A stretch of DNA of 64,000 nt from Pseudarthrobacter enclensis (GTDB lineage: Bacteria; Actinomycetota; Actinomycetes; Actinomycetales; Micrococcaceae). The DNA lies in contig NZ_KQ758603.1 of NCBI RefSeq assembly GCF_001457025.1, forward strand, positions 269,496-333,495, read 5' to 3'. Shown in pieces: positions 1 through 7,881 of the stretch (position 1 is its first letter; the number at the start of each line of letters is the position of its first letter). The notes under the pieces are model-generated. The model was given only the letters and a program-made list of their open reading frames with translations. It had not been told where the DNA came from and made no database searches. A program made the position numbers and the translations under genes.

Positions 1-469
1 GCAGGGCGGACTGGGTTTTCGCCGAGGCCCTGTTGATTTCGTCGCCGATGACGATGTTGGCAAAAACGGCACCCGGCCTGAATTCGAACAGCCGGGAGGA
101 CTGGTTGTAGATGGAAACGCCTGTCACATCCGACGGGAGCAGGTCCGGGGTGAACTGGATGCGGTTGACCGTGCAGTCAATGGTCCGCGCGAGCGTCTTG
201 GCCAGGAGGGTCTTGCCGACGCCGGGAACGTCCTCCAGCAGCAGGTGCCCCTGCGCCAGCAGGACGGTCAGCGCGAGCTCCGCCGCGTCCGACTTGCCGT
301 CAATCACCGTATTGACCGTTGCGAGGATCCGCTGGCTGGCGTCGTGGAACGATTCCGGATCCATGGGCGCGGCACGGTGCCCGTTCAGGTGGCTGACGGG
401 GTCTGCGACACCCGCCAGATTGCGGTTCGCAGCGCTCACATCGTTGGCAGTGCGTCGGTACGATTCCAT
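1..469 (-). CDS. MoxR-family AAA+ ATPase, C-terminal part outside the window
   Basis: Only the first 156 codons are visible; the gene runs off the left edge. A Walker A loop (GVGKT, residues 83-87) follows a hydrophobic beta strand. The MoxR hallmark DEINRA (Walker B, residues 143-148) follows further on. MoxR ATPases act as chaperone-like factors that mature or activate partner proteins, often with a neighbouring DUF58/vWA protein, which would lie outside this window. The ATG at 469 has an AAAGG ribosome site 7 bases upstream. It is divergent from tatD across a 164-bp gap. The assignment to the MoxR family is firm; its client is unknown. In related genomes I recall MoxR genes next to a large fibronectin/Ig-like protein, and one begins at the other end of this window. 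Confidence 0.9.
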   Translation of the reverse strand, partial: MESYRRTANDVSAANRNLAGVADPVSHLNGHRAAPMDPESFHDASQRILATVNTVIDGKSDAAELALTVLLAQGHLLLEDVPGVGKTLLAKTLARTIDCTVNRIQFTPDLLPSDVTGVSIYNQSSRLFEFRPGAVFANIVIGDEINRASAKTQSAL

Positions 470-633
470 CGGCAACCTTTCAGTCCGGGTTTTACCTGGA
501 CGAAACAGCAAGCCCTGCCTTCGCCCGCCAGTGGGCGTTCGCATGTGCTTCCACCAGACTACTAACACAACTGCTTCGGCTGACAGAGAGTTCCGCACAA
601 AAACGGATGCTTCCGCGCGGCTAGGCTGGAGTG
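470..633. promoter_or_regulatory. Divergent moxR/tatD promoter region
   Basis: This is a 164-bp gap between outward-facing genes. On the plus strand a TAGGCT -10 box at 622-627 is followed by exactly six bases and then the tatD ATG at 634, so the tatD mRNA is probably leaderless. No terminator or clear operator was seen. Confidence 0.5.
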
Positions 634-1539
634 ATGTGCAATCCGCAGATCCCCGACGCCTACCGCGCCCCCGAAGCAGCAGGTTCCCCGGATGACGGTG
701 CGGCCGCAAAACGGCACTACGCACCCGCACCGGAGCCGCTGCCCGTACCGGTAATGGACAACCACACCCACCTGGATTTCCCGGACGGGAAAGGGCCGGT
801 TGGTATCGCCGCTGCATTGGATGCCGCAGCCGCTGTGGGCGTCCAGGGCGCGGTCCAGGTGGGCTGCGACCTTGAGTCCTCGCGCTTTACCGTGGCGGCC
901 GTGCAGCAGGACAGCCGGCTGCTGGGCGCTGTGGCGCTGCACCCTAACGATGCCCCGCTTTACGCCGGACGCGGGGAACTCGAAGATGCGCTGGCGGAGA
1001 TCGAACAGTTGGCGGCGCACCCGCGGGTCCGGGCCATAGGCGAGACCGGGCTGGACTTCTTCCGCACCCAGGGCGAGGGCCTGGCCCATCAACGGTATTC
1101 CTTCCGCCGGCACATCGACATTGCCAAGCGGCTGGGCCTGGCGCTGCAGATCCACGACCGCGACGCACACGACGACGTCGTCCAGGTCCTGGAGGAGGAG
1201 GGCGCCCCCGAACGGGTCGTCTTCCACTGCTTCTCCGGCGACGAGGACCTCGCCGCCATTTGCAACCGGGAGGGCTGGTTCATGTCCTTCGCAGGCACCC
1301 TCACCTTCCGGAATGCAGCGAACCTGCGCTCGGCGCTCGCCGTCGCGGACCCGCAACTCGTGCTGGTGGAAACGGACGCCCCTTTCCTGACTCCGCATCC
1401 GCACAGGGGCAAGCCCAATGCCAGCTACATGGTGCCGTACACGGTCCGGGCGATGGCCGAATTGACAGGAACCGACCTCGCCGCGATGTGCACGCAGATC
1501 AGCGCGAATACGGTGCGGGCATACGGATCCTGGGACTGA
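634..1539 (+). CDS. tatD: TatD-family metal-dependent deoxyribonuclease/hydrolase
   Basis: 301 aa. The TIM-barrel metal hydrolase signature is present: HTH metal ligands at residues 44-46 (MDNHTHLDF), GETGLDFF with its glutamate ligand near residue 137, and the terminal ETDAPFLTP motif with the catalytic aspartate. TatD enzymes are cytosolic 3'-5' nucleases linked to DNA repair and quality control. The N-terminus carries about 40 extra residues compared with minimal TatD. I chose ATG 634, not GTG 631, because TAGGCT at 622-627 sits six bases upstream, the leaderless spacing repeated across this window. It heads the conserved tatD-rpf-rsmA-ispE order known in Mycobacterium (Rv1008-Rv1011). Confidence 0.93.
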   Translation: MCNPQIPDAYRAPEAAGSPDDGAAAKRHYAPAPEPLPVPVMDNHTHLDFPDGKGPVGIAAALDAAAAVGVQGAVQVGCDLESSRFTVAAVQQDSRLLGAVALHPNDAPLYAGRGELEDALAEIEQLAAHPRVRAIGETGLDFFRTQGEGLAHQRYSFRRHIDIAKRLGLALQIHDRDAHDDVVQVLEEEGAPERVVFHCFSGDEDLAAICNREGWFMSFAGTLTFRNAANLRSALAVADPQLVLVETDAPFLTPHPHRGKPNASYMVPYTVRAMAELTGTDLAAMCTQISANTVRAYGSWD

Positions 1540-1694
1540 GCGGCACCGTTTCCGGACAGCCCAGGGACATACCTGGTATGCAAATTTGTTGGTCGGTTTA
1601 TAACGCTACGGTTACAGTGGACAACTATTAGCCGGGGTCGGGGAAGGCCAGCGGGTAATTTACTTCCATGTCAGCACCACGTGCCGGGGCCTTG

Positions 1695-1717
1695 TCCCGC
1701 CCTGGGCGCGGGCGGGA
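1695..1717 (+). other. Leader hairpin upstream of rpf
   Basis: Perfect 8-bp inverted repeat (TCCCGCCC / GGGCGGGA) with a 7-nt loop, in the untranslated region before the rpf gene. It precedes the terminator-like hairpin at 1735-1775 by 17 nt, so the two may be folded parts of one regulatory leader. Confidence 0.5.
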
Positions 1718-1734
1718 GTGTGGCGGCGCAACGG

Positions 1735-1775
1735 TGCCCGGACTGCCGATTCGATGCAGTACCGGGCATTTTATT
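1735..1775 (+). terminator. Terminator-like hairpin with T-run in rpf leader (putative attenuator)
   Basis: A 12-bp stem pairs TGCCCGGACTGC at 1735-1746 with 1756-1768 around a 9-nt loop, with one bulged A. It is followed directly by TTTTATT. It lies about 45 nt before the likely rpf start and after the tatD stop, in rpf sense. It is the clearest hairpin plus U-run in the window; ordinary terminators here mostly lack U-runs. It could end tatD read-through or act as an attenuator for rpf. Confidence 0.6.
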
Positions 1776-1819
1776 GCGCAGATCCCCGTGCCCGGATGGA
1801 ACTAAAGTTACGGGCAATC

Positions 1820-2986
1820 GTGGTCAAGTTCTTCACATCGGACGGCAAGATCAGTTTCCTCAAGGTCGGCGCCCAGCTGCTGGTGTTGTGCACCCTGGTA
1901 GTCGGGCTGGTTGCCTTCGTCGGCAATAACAAAACCATCACGCTGAATGTTGATGGCAAGGTCTCCTCCGTCCAGACCTTTGGCGGCACCGTGGGCCAGG
2001 TGGTCAAGGGCGCCAACATCGAACTCAAGCCCGCTGACAGGGTTTCGCCGGCCATTGACGCATCGGTCCAGGACGGCACCGTCATCAACGTCAACCAGGC
2101 CAAGGAAGTCAAGGTCAGCCTGGACGGCGCGGAGAAGACCGTGAACACCACGGCCCAGGATGTCGCCGGCCTGGTCACGGAACTCGGTGTGGCCAGCACC
2201 TCGTCGCTGTCCGTTCCCAAGGACGCCCAGCTCGCCGTGGAAGGCTCCTACGTCTCCATCTCCACGCCGAAGTCGGTCAGCGTCGTCGCCGACGGCAAGG
2301 TCAACACCACCACCACAACGGCCGCCACGGTGGGTGATGTCCTGAAGGACGCCGGCGTGAGCATCGGTGCCAACGACCGTACCTCCCAGCCGGCCAACGC
2401 CCACGTGGTCAACAACATGGTGATCAAGGTGTCCCGGGTGGAGAACGGCAAGACCGCCGTCACCACCGAGGAAGTCCCCTTCAAGACCGAAACCACCGAA
2501 AGCGCCGACCTGCTCAAGGGTGAAAAGGAAGTGACCCAGGCGGGCGCCGCCGGAAAGCTCGAGAAGACCTTCAAACTGGTCCTCGTGGACGGCCGCGAAG
2601 CGTCCCGCACCCTGGTCTCCGAAGCCGTCTCCGTCCAGCCCGTCACGGAGAAGGTCACCGTCGGCACCAAGCCCAAGCCCGTGGCCCAGGCCGCCGCTGC
2701 CCCCGCCGGCACCAACACCGGCGCCGCTGCCCCGGCCATGATGAACGAAGCCATGTGGGACAAGATCGCCCAGTGCGAATCAGGCGGCAACTGGAGCATC
2801 AACACCGGCAACGGCTACTACGGCGGCCTCCAGTTCGACATCCAGACCTGGATCGGCTCGGGCGGCGGCGCGTACGCCCCCAACGCCAGCCTTGCCAGCA
2901 AGGCGCAGCAGATCGACATCGCCAACCGCGTGTACGCCCAGCGCGGCCTGCAGCCGTGGGGCTGCGGCTGGGCGGCCAGCAGCTGA
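1820..2986 (+). CDS. rpfB: Resuscitation-promoting factor, RpfB type (secreted muralytic transglycosylase)
   Basis: 388 aa from the GTG at 1820. Order: short basic N-terminus, one hydrophobic export/anchor segment (about residues 15-35), three DUF348-like repeats, a G5-like domain, an Ala/Pro linker, then a C-terminal lysozyme-like Rpf domain. The Rpf domain has the catalytic glutamate in CESGGNW and a closing cysteine in WGCGW. Rpf enzymes cleave peptidoglycan and stimulate regrowth of dormant cells. The start is uncertain: ATG 1796 is in frame and the frame stays open from 1718, but related proteins begin MVKFFTSDGK, which fits GTG 1820. The upstream leader carries a terminator-like hairpin. 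The gene sits between tatD and rsmA as in Mycobacterium rpfB. Confidence 0.92.
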   Translation: MVKFFTSDGKISFLKVGAQLLVLCTLVVGLVAFVGNNKTITLNVDGKVSSVQTFGGTVGQVVKGANIELKPADRVSPAIDASVQDGTVINVNQAKEVKVSLDGAEKTVNTTAQDVAGLVTELGVASTSSLSVPKDAQLAVEGSYVSISTPKSVSVVADGKVNTTTTTAATVGDVLKDAGVSIGANDRTSQPANAHVVNNMVIKVSRVENGKTAVTTEEVPFKTETTESADLLKGEKEVTQAGAAGKLEKTFKLVLVDGREASRTLVSEAVSVQPVTEKVTVGTKPKPVAQAAAAPAGTNTGAAAPAMMNEAMWDKIAQCESGGNWSINTGNGYYGGLQFDIQTWIGSGGGAYAPNASLASKAQQIDIANRVYAQRGLQPWGCGWAASS

Positions 2987-3018
2987 CCCGCGCATCTGCC
3001 GGCCACGCCACCCCGTCA

Positions 3019-3052
3019 CGAAGCCGGGCCCGGATATCCGGGCCCGGCTTCG
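3019..3052 (+). terminator. Perfect 34-nt palindrome after rpf
   Basis: The sequence from 3019 to 3052 equals its own reverse complement, giving up to 15-16 bp of GC-rich stem. It starts 32 nt after the rpf stop. There is no T-run, as is common for actinobacterial terminators. Confidence 0.75.
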
Positions 3053-3097
3053 GCCGTTAACCCGCCGGTCAGGCGGGGACGGGCCGGCGCCGCGGGA

Positions 3098-3109
3098 TAG
3101 GATACCTAG
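3098..3109 (+). promoter_or_regulatory. Leaderless promoter -10 of rsmA
   Basis: TAGGAT at 3098-3103, then six bases, then the GTG start at 3110. The identical arrangement occurs before pth and birA, which supports both the promoter and the start codon. Confidence 0.6.
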
Positions 3110-3982
3110 GTGACTGAACCCAACGCCGCCGCGCCCGCCCCTCTGTTCGGGGCCTCCGACATTCGCCGGCTGGCAGGGGAAATGGGTATCAGGCCCACCA
3201 AGACACTCGGCCAGAACTTCGTAATCGACGGCAATACGATCCGCAGGATTGTGGCGGCCGCCGGCGTGGGTGCCGACGAGACGGTCCTTGAAGTGGGGCC
3301 CGGCCTCGGTTCGCTGACCCTCGGACTCCTCGATGCAGCAGCCCAGGTTGTCGCCGTCGAAATCGACCCGGTCCTGGCCGCCCGGCTCCCGGCCACCGTG
3401 GCGGAGTGGCGCCCCGCCGCCGTCGACACCTTCCACTTGGTGGAAGCCGACGCCATGAGGGTCACCGAACTTCCCGTGGCACCGACGGCGCTCGTGGCCA
3501 ACCTGCCGTACAACGTGGCCGTCCCCGTGGTCCTGCACCTCCTGGAGCACTTTCCCAGCCTGCAGCACGGGCTCGTCATGGTGCAGGACGAAGTGGCCGA
3601 CCGGCTCGCCGCCACCCCCGGCTCGAAAATCTACGGCGTGCCGTCCGTAAAGGCCGCCTGGTACAGCCACATGCGCAAGGCCGGGGTCATTGGCATGAAC
3701 GTGTTCTGGCCTGCGCCCAAGATCCACAGCGGCCTTGTGGCGTTCACCCGCCATGAACCCCCGGCCACGAAAGCCACCCGGGAACAGGTCTTCGCCGTCG
3801 TCGACGCAGCCTTCGCCCAGCGCCGCAAGACACTCCGCGCAGCGCTCAGCGGCTGGGCCGGGGGAGGGGCGGAAGCGGAACGCTGCCTGGTGGCCGCAGG
3901 AGTGGACCCCACGGCGCGCGGCGAGGTCATCGACATTGCAGCGTTCGCCCGGATCGCGGAAGCCAAAGAGGCCCAAGCGTGA
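3110..3982 (+). CDS. rsmA: 16S rRNA (adenine(1518)-N(6)/adenine(1519)-N(6))-dimethyltransferase
   Basis: 290 aa, typical length for KsgA/RsmA. It uses S-adenosylmethionine to dimethylate two adjacent adenines in helix 45 of 16S rRNA during small-subunit maturation. Visible motifs: TLGQNFVID near the N-terminus, the SAM-binding [12 protein letters not shown] (about residues 59-70), the acidic VEIDP motif that follows, and the catalytic NLPYN (about residue 130). The GTG start fits the leaderless TAGGAT-N6 promoter. Its stop overlaps the ispE start by four bases (GTGA), indicating translational coupling. Confidence 0.96.
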   Translation: MTEPNAAAPAPLFGASDIRRLAGEMGIRPTKTLGQNFVIDGNTIRRIVAAAGVGADETVLEVGPGLGSLTLGLLDAAAQVVAVEIDPVLAARLPATVAEWRPAAVDTFHLVEADAMRVTELPVAPTALVANLPYNVAVPVVLHLLEHFPSLQHGLVMVQDEVADRLAATPGSKIYGVPSVKAAWYSHMRKAGVIGMNVFWPAPKIHSGLVAFTRHEPPATKATREQVFAVVDAAFAQRRKTLRAALSGWAGGGAEAERCLVAAGVDPTARGEVIDIAAFARIAEAKEAQA

Positions 3983-4941
3983 GTTTCGCCGCCAACCGGT
4001 CGGCCGCCCGGACCGTCCGCGTCAAGGCGCCCGGAAAAATCAACGTCTCACTCGACGTCGGCCCGCTCCGGCCGGACGGCTACCACTCCGTGGCCAGCGT
4101 CTACCTCGCCGTTTCCCTGTACGAGGAAGTGGCTGCCACCAGCACGGAGACTCCCGGCATCACCATCAGCCTGGCCCCGGGCAGCACCCTGGACCTGGAC
4201 GCCGTCGACATCCCGCTGGACAGCAGCAACCTTGCCTACAAGGCCGCAGCCATCATGGCTGACGTTTCCGAGCACCCCACCGGAGTGCACCTGGACATCA
4301 CCAAGCGCGTCCCGGTGGCCGGCGGAATGGGCGGCGGATCCGCGGACGCCGCAGCCACCCTCCTGGCCTGCGACGCACTGTGGGACAGCGGACTCTCACG
4401 TGAGGAACTGGCGCACCTCGCCGCCGAACTCGGCGCCGACGTCCCCTTCTCACTGCTCGGCGGGACCGCCGTGGGCCTGGGCGTGGGTGACAAGCTGTCC
4501 CCGGCGCTGGCCAAGGCACAGACCCACTGGGTGCTGGTCACTGCCGATTTCGGGCTCTCCACCCCCGAGGTTTTCCGGACCCTGGACAGGCTCCGCGACG
4601 CCGAGGGCGTGGCAGCGGACGAGCCCACCGCCGTCGACCCCCAAATCCTCGCCGCCCTGCGCGGGGGAGACGCCGAAGCCCTCAGCCGTGTCCTGGTCAA
4701 CGACCTCCAGCGGGCCTCCATTGAGCTGGCCCCGTCGTTGCGCGATACGCTGGGCATCGGTGAAGCGCACGGCGCCATCGCGGGCATCGTCTCCGGATCA
4801 GGTCCCACCGTGGCCCTGCTGGCCGAGGATTCCGTGGCTGCCGCGGCCCTCGCGGAGGACCTGGGTCACCAAGGCCTGTCCGCACTCGCCGTCCACGGCC
4901 CCGTTCCCGGCGCCCGCATCATCTCCGACACCCTCCTCTAG
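3979..4941 (+). CDS. ispE: 4-(cytidine 5'-diphospho)-2-C-methyl-D-erythritol kinase
   Basis: 320 aa GHMP-superfamily kinase of the non-mevalonate (MEP) isoprenoid pathway; it phosphorylates CDP-methylerythritol at the 2-hydroxyl. Motifs: the N-terminal [20 protein letters not shown], the glycine-rich ATP loop [13 protein letters not shown] (about residues 113-125), and the C-terminal GSGPTVAL motif. The GTG start overlaps the rsmA stop (4 bp). The order rsmA-ispE is conserved in actinobacteria. Confidence 0.96.
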   Translation: MSFAANRSAARTVRVKAPGKINVSLDVGPLRPDGYHSVASVYLAVSLYEEVAATSTETPGITISLAPGSTLDLDAVDIPLDSSNLAYKAAAIMADVSEHPTGVHLDITKRVPVAGGMGGGSADAAATLLACDALWDSGLSREELAHLAAELGADVPFSLLGGTAVGLGVGDKLSPALAKAQTHWVLVTADFGLSTPEVFRTLDRLRDAEGVAADEPTAVDPQILAALRGGDAEALSRVLVNDLQRASIELAPSLRDTLGIGEAHGAIAGIVSGSGPTVALLAEDSVAAAALAEDLGHQGLSALAVHGPVPGARIISDTLL

Positions 4942-4979
4942 CAGCGCAATGCCCGCACGGGCAGCAGAAAGCAGTTCCC

Positions 4980-6812
4980 TTGGCACACCTTCTTGGCGGC
5001 GAAAACCTCTCGGTCTCCTTCGCGACCCGAACCGTCCTGGACGGCGTCACGCTGGGGATCGAAGAGGGCGACCGGATCGGCATGGTGGGCCGCAACGGTG
5101 ACGGCAAATCAACCCTGATGCGCCTGCTCGCGCTCCGCTCCACCCCCGACTCCGGCCGCGTGACCAAGCGCGGCGACGTCAACATCGGCTACCTCGACCA
5201 GAGCGACGTGCTGGACGGCGACCTCACCGTGGGTGTTGCGATCGTCGGCGACCAGGCGGACTACGAATGGGCCAGGAACCCCCGCATCCGCGAGATCATG
5301 GGTGGACTCGTGTCCGACGTCGACTGGCACGCCAACGTCCATGCGCTTTCCGGCGGCCAGAAGCGGCGCGTGGCCCTGGCCAAGCTGCTGATCGAGGACC
5401 ACGACGTCATCATGCTCGACGAGCCCACCAACCACCTCGATGTTGAGGGGGTGGCATGGCTTGCGCGGCACCTGAAGTCCCGCTGGCGGGCCAACCAGGG
5501 CGCCTTCCTGGTGGTGACCCACGACCGCTGGTTCCTCGACGAAATCTGCACCAAAACCTGGGAAGTCCACGACGGGATCGTGGACCCCTTCGAAGGCGGG
5601 TACGCAGCGTACGTCCTGGCCCGCGCCGAACGCGACCGGATGGCCTCGGTGGTGGAGAGCAAACGCCAGCAACTGGTCAAGAAGGAACTGGCCTGGCTGC
5701 GGCGCGGTGCGCCCGCCCGGACGTCCAAGCCGAAGTTCAGGATCGAGGCGGCCAACGCCCTGATCGAGGACGTACCGGCGCCCCGGGATTCCATGGCCCT
5801 GAACAAGATGGCCACGGCGCGCCTGGGCAAGGACGTCCTGGACCTGGAGCACGTGTCGCTCAACTTCCAGGGCGGCGACGGCGGACGGAAGCTCTTCGAC
5901 AACATCACGCTGCGCCTCGCCCCCGGAGAGCGGCTCGGTTTGGTGGGCGTCAACGGCGCCGGCAAGACCACTTTGCTGAAACTCCTCAACGGCGAAATCA
6001 CCCCCGACGCCGGCAAGCGCAAGCAGGGCAAGACGGTGGTGACCGCCGTGCTCACCCAGGAGGTCAAGGAGCTCGACGACGTCGCGGACCTGCGCGTCAT
6101 CGAGGTGATCGAGAGGGAAAAGCGGTCCTTCAACGTGGGCGGCCGCGAGTTCACGGCGGGCCAGTTGGTGGAGCAGCTCGGCTTCACCAACCAGAAGCAG
6201 TGGACCCCGGTCCGGGACCTTTCCGGTGGTGAGAGGCGCCGCCTGCAGCTGCTGCGCCTGCTGGTGGGCGAGCCCAACGTCCTGATGCTTGACGAACCCA
6301 CCAACGACCTGGACACCGACACCCTGGCTGCGGTGGAGGACGTCCTGGACGGCTGGCCCGGCACCCTGGTGGTGGTGAGCCACGACCGCTACCTGCTGGA
6401 ACGCGTCACGGACCACCAGATGGCGCTGCTGGGCGACGGCAAGCTCCGCGGCCTGCCCGGCGGCGTGGACCAGTACCTCGAGCTGCGCGAGGCCGCACTC
6501 GCCGGATCCACCGTGGCCGGCGGCGGAAACCCCGTCACCGGCGGCGGCCAGGCGGCCGCCACGGCAGCCGCAGCGTCCGGTCCCTCCGAGGCCGAGAAGC
6601 GCGAGGCCCGCAAGACCCTCAACCGGATCGAGCGGCAGCTCAAGAAGCTGGACCAGGAGGAAAAGAAGCTTCACGACCTGATGCTGAAAACCACCGAGGC
6701 CGGCGACTTCGACAAGCTCGCCGACCAGAACAGGCAGCTCAAGGACCTCACGGACGAAAAGGACGCCCTGGAAATGGAGTGGCTGGAGTCCTCGGAACTC
6801 CTGGGCGGCTGA
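4980..6812 (+). CDS. ABC-F family ATP-binding cassette protein (Uup-like)
   Basis: 610 aa with two nucleotide-binding domains and no membrane segments, as in ABC-F translation factors. NBD1: Walker A GRNGDGKST (about 38-46), signature LSGGQ (about 122), DEPTNHLD. NBD2: Walker A GVNGAGKTT (about 322-330), signature LSGGE, DEPTNDLD. The linker between the domains contains the Lys/Arg-rich RRGAPARTSKPK. The C-terminus is a charged coiled coil (about 540-600) resembling Uup. Such proteins act at the ribosome or on DNA/ribosome stress; specificity cannot be read here. The start is TTG at 4980, 38 bp after ispE; no better start exists before the first beta strand, and the ribosome site is weak. Confidence 0.88.
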   Translation: MAHLLGGENLSVSFATRTVLDGVTLGIEEGDRIGMVGRNGDGKSTLMRLLALRSTPDSGRVTKRGDVNIGYLDQSDVLDGDLTVGVAIVGDQADYEWARNPRIREIMGGLVSDVDWHANVHALSGGQKRRVALAKLLIEDHDVIMLDEPTNHLDVEGVAWLARHLKSRWRANQGAFLVVTHDRWFLDEICTKTWEVHDGIVDPFEGGYAAYVLARAERDRMASVVESKRQQLVKKELAWLRRGAPARTSKPKFRIEAANALIEDVPAPRDSMALNKMATARLGKDVLDLEHVSLNFQGGDGGRKLFDNITLRLAPGERLGLVGVNGAGKTTLLKLLNGEITPDAGKRKQGKTVVTAVLTQEVKELDDVADLRVIEVIEREKRSFNVGGREFTAGQLVEQLGFTNQKQWTPVRDLSGGERRRLQLLRLLVGEPNVLMLDEPTNDLDTDTLAAVEDVLDGWPGTLVVVSHDRYLLERVTDHQMALLGDGKLRGLPGGVDQYLELREAALAGSTVAGGGNPVTGGGQAAATAAAASGPSEAEKREARKTLNRIERQLKKLDQEEKKLHDLMLKTTEAGDFDKLADQNRQLKDLTDEKDALEMEWLESSELLGG

Positions 6813-6829
6813 CAAAGGCGGCGGCACAC

Positions 6830-6906
6830 GGGAGTGGGGTGGCTGTCCGGCAGCGTGCGTCAAAGCGACGAAGGAGCAGCACGCAGAGGACAGGTGCCCC
6901 GCTCCC
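6830..6906. repeat. Structured intergenic repeat, copy 1
   Basis: A 19-position outer stem (6830-6848 with 6888-6906; one mismatch, three G-T pairs) encloses an inner 6-bp stem (GCGTGC 6853-6858 / GCACGC 6879-6884) and a 20-nt apical loop. The inner stem, loop and internal bulges match copy 2 at 56158-56236 almost exactly, while the outer arms differ but still pair. It lies between the convergent ABC-F and TetR genes, eight bases from the TetR stop, so it may also end transcription. Confidence 0.8.
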
Positions 6907-6914
6907 GAAGGCGC

Positions 6915-7541
6915 TTACCCCTCGGACTGCAGCTCAGGTTCCTTTTTGAGCCCGGTCAGGCCGTTCCAGGCGAGGTTGACCAGGTGCGCTGCGACCGTGT
7001 TCTTGTCCGGCTGGCGGCTGTCCTGCCACCACTGTCCGGTCATGGCCACCATGCCCACGAGCATCTGGGCGTACATGGCGCCGTCCTCGCCGCTGAAGCC
7101 GCGGCGGGAGAATTCATCGGACAGGATGTGCTCCACCCGGGCGGTGACGTGCGAGAGCAGTGTGGAAAAAGCACCCTCCGGCTGGGACGGGGGAGCGTCG
7201 CGCATGAGGATCCGGAAGCCCTCGGTGCGGTCCTCAATGTAGGTGAGCAGGGCCAGCGCGGCGCGTTCCACCAGCACCCGCGGCTTCGCCTCTTCGGCCA
7301 AAGCGGAGCTGATGGCGTCGAGCAGGATGTGGAACTCGAAGTCCACCACCTGGGTGTAGAGGCCCTCCTTGGAACCGAAGTGTTCGTAGATCACCGGCTT
7401 CGACACGCCTGCGCACGCAGCGATCTCCTCGATGGTGGTGCCATCCAGCCCGCGGACGGCAAAGAGGCCGCGGCCGACGTCGATCAGCTGGTTCCGCCGC
7501 TGAAGGCCGGTCATCCGCGTCCGCGGGAGGTTGTTGCTCAC
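6915..7541 (-). CDS. TetR/AcrR-family transcriptional regulator
   Basis: 208 aa from the GTG at 7541, with GGAAAT just upstream. The N-terminal helix-turn-helix spans about residues 18-58 (LFAVRGLDGTTIEEIAACAG then VSKPVIYEHFGSKEGLY). The C-terminal ligand-binding helical domain is of usual length. It sits between the ABC-F gene and tRNA-Gln/glmU, like Rv1019 beside glmU in Mycobacterium tuberculosis. Target genes and ligand are unknown. A long upstream extension of the frame exists but has no family features, so I exclude it. Confidence 0.9.
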   Translation of the reverse strand: MSNNLPRTRMTGLQRRNQLIDVGRGLFAVRGLDGTTIEEIAACAGVSKPVIYEHFGSKEGLYTQVVDFEFHILLDAISSALAEEAKPRVLVERAALALLTYIEDRTEGFRILMRDAPPSQPEGAFSTLLSHVTARVEHILSDEFSRRGFSGEDGAMYAQMLVGMVAMTGQWWQDSRQPDKNTVAAHLVNLAWNGLTGLKKEPELQSEG

Positions 7542-7710
7542 ATTTCCATCATGCCCTACCCCGCACTGGCCCCCTTTCCGGCCCCTGCGGACGACGGTGC
7601 AAGCCCGCCGGCAGCCGGCCGGGGCCCGGTCACACCCGCCTGTGTCGCGCGGCGCCCCGAACCCGTGGCAAAATAGGGACTTGTGCCCGGGCCTTGTGCC
7701 GGTGGCATGG

Positions 7711-7782
7711 TCCGCTCTGGTGTAACGGCAGCACCCCGGCCTTTGGAGCCGTGGAGTATAGGTTCGAATCCTATGGGCGGAA
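7711..7782 (+). tRNA. tRNA-Gln (anticodon UUG)
   Basis: 72-nt cloverleaf without encoded CCA. The acceptor stem pairs TCCGCTC with GGGCGGA; the T arm is ATAGG-TTCGAAT-CCTAT; the anticodon loop CTTTGGA has TTG at 7743-7745. One pair of the anticodon stem is mismatched. It lies 99 bp upstream of glmU, an arrangement known in Arthrobacter relatives. Confidence 0.95.
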
Positions 7783-7881
7783 CTGCTGTGCGGGGAGTTC
7801 AGCAGATGACTCCGGTGCCGGGCCGGCGGAGGTTGGCCGGACACCATCAGCGCCAGCGCAACAAGCGAGGAGAACCCGTAC

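Noticed and set aside
1560..1735. c-di-AMP (ydaO class) riboswitch before rpf
   Set aside because: GGGGAA and a terminator-like hairpin are suggestive and the class is known before rpf genes elsewhere, but the conserved GTGAATC and CAGCTAACC segments are absent. Only a covariance-model search could rescue it.
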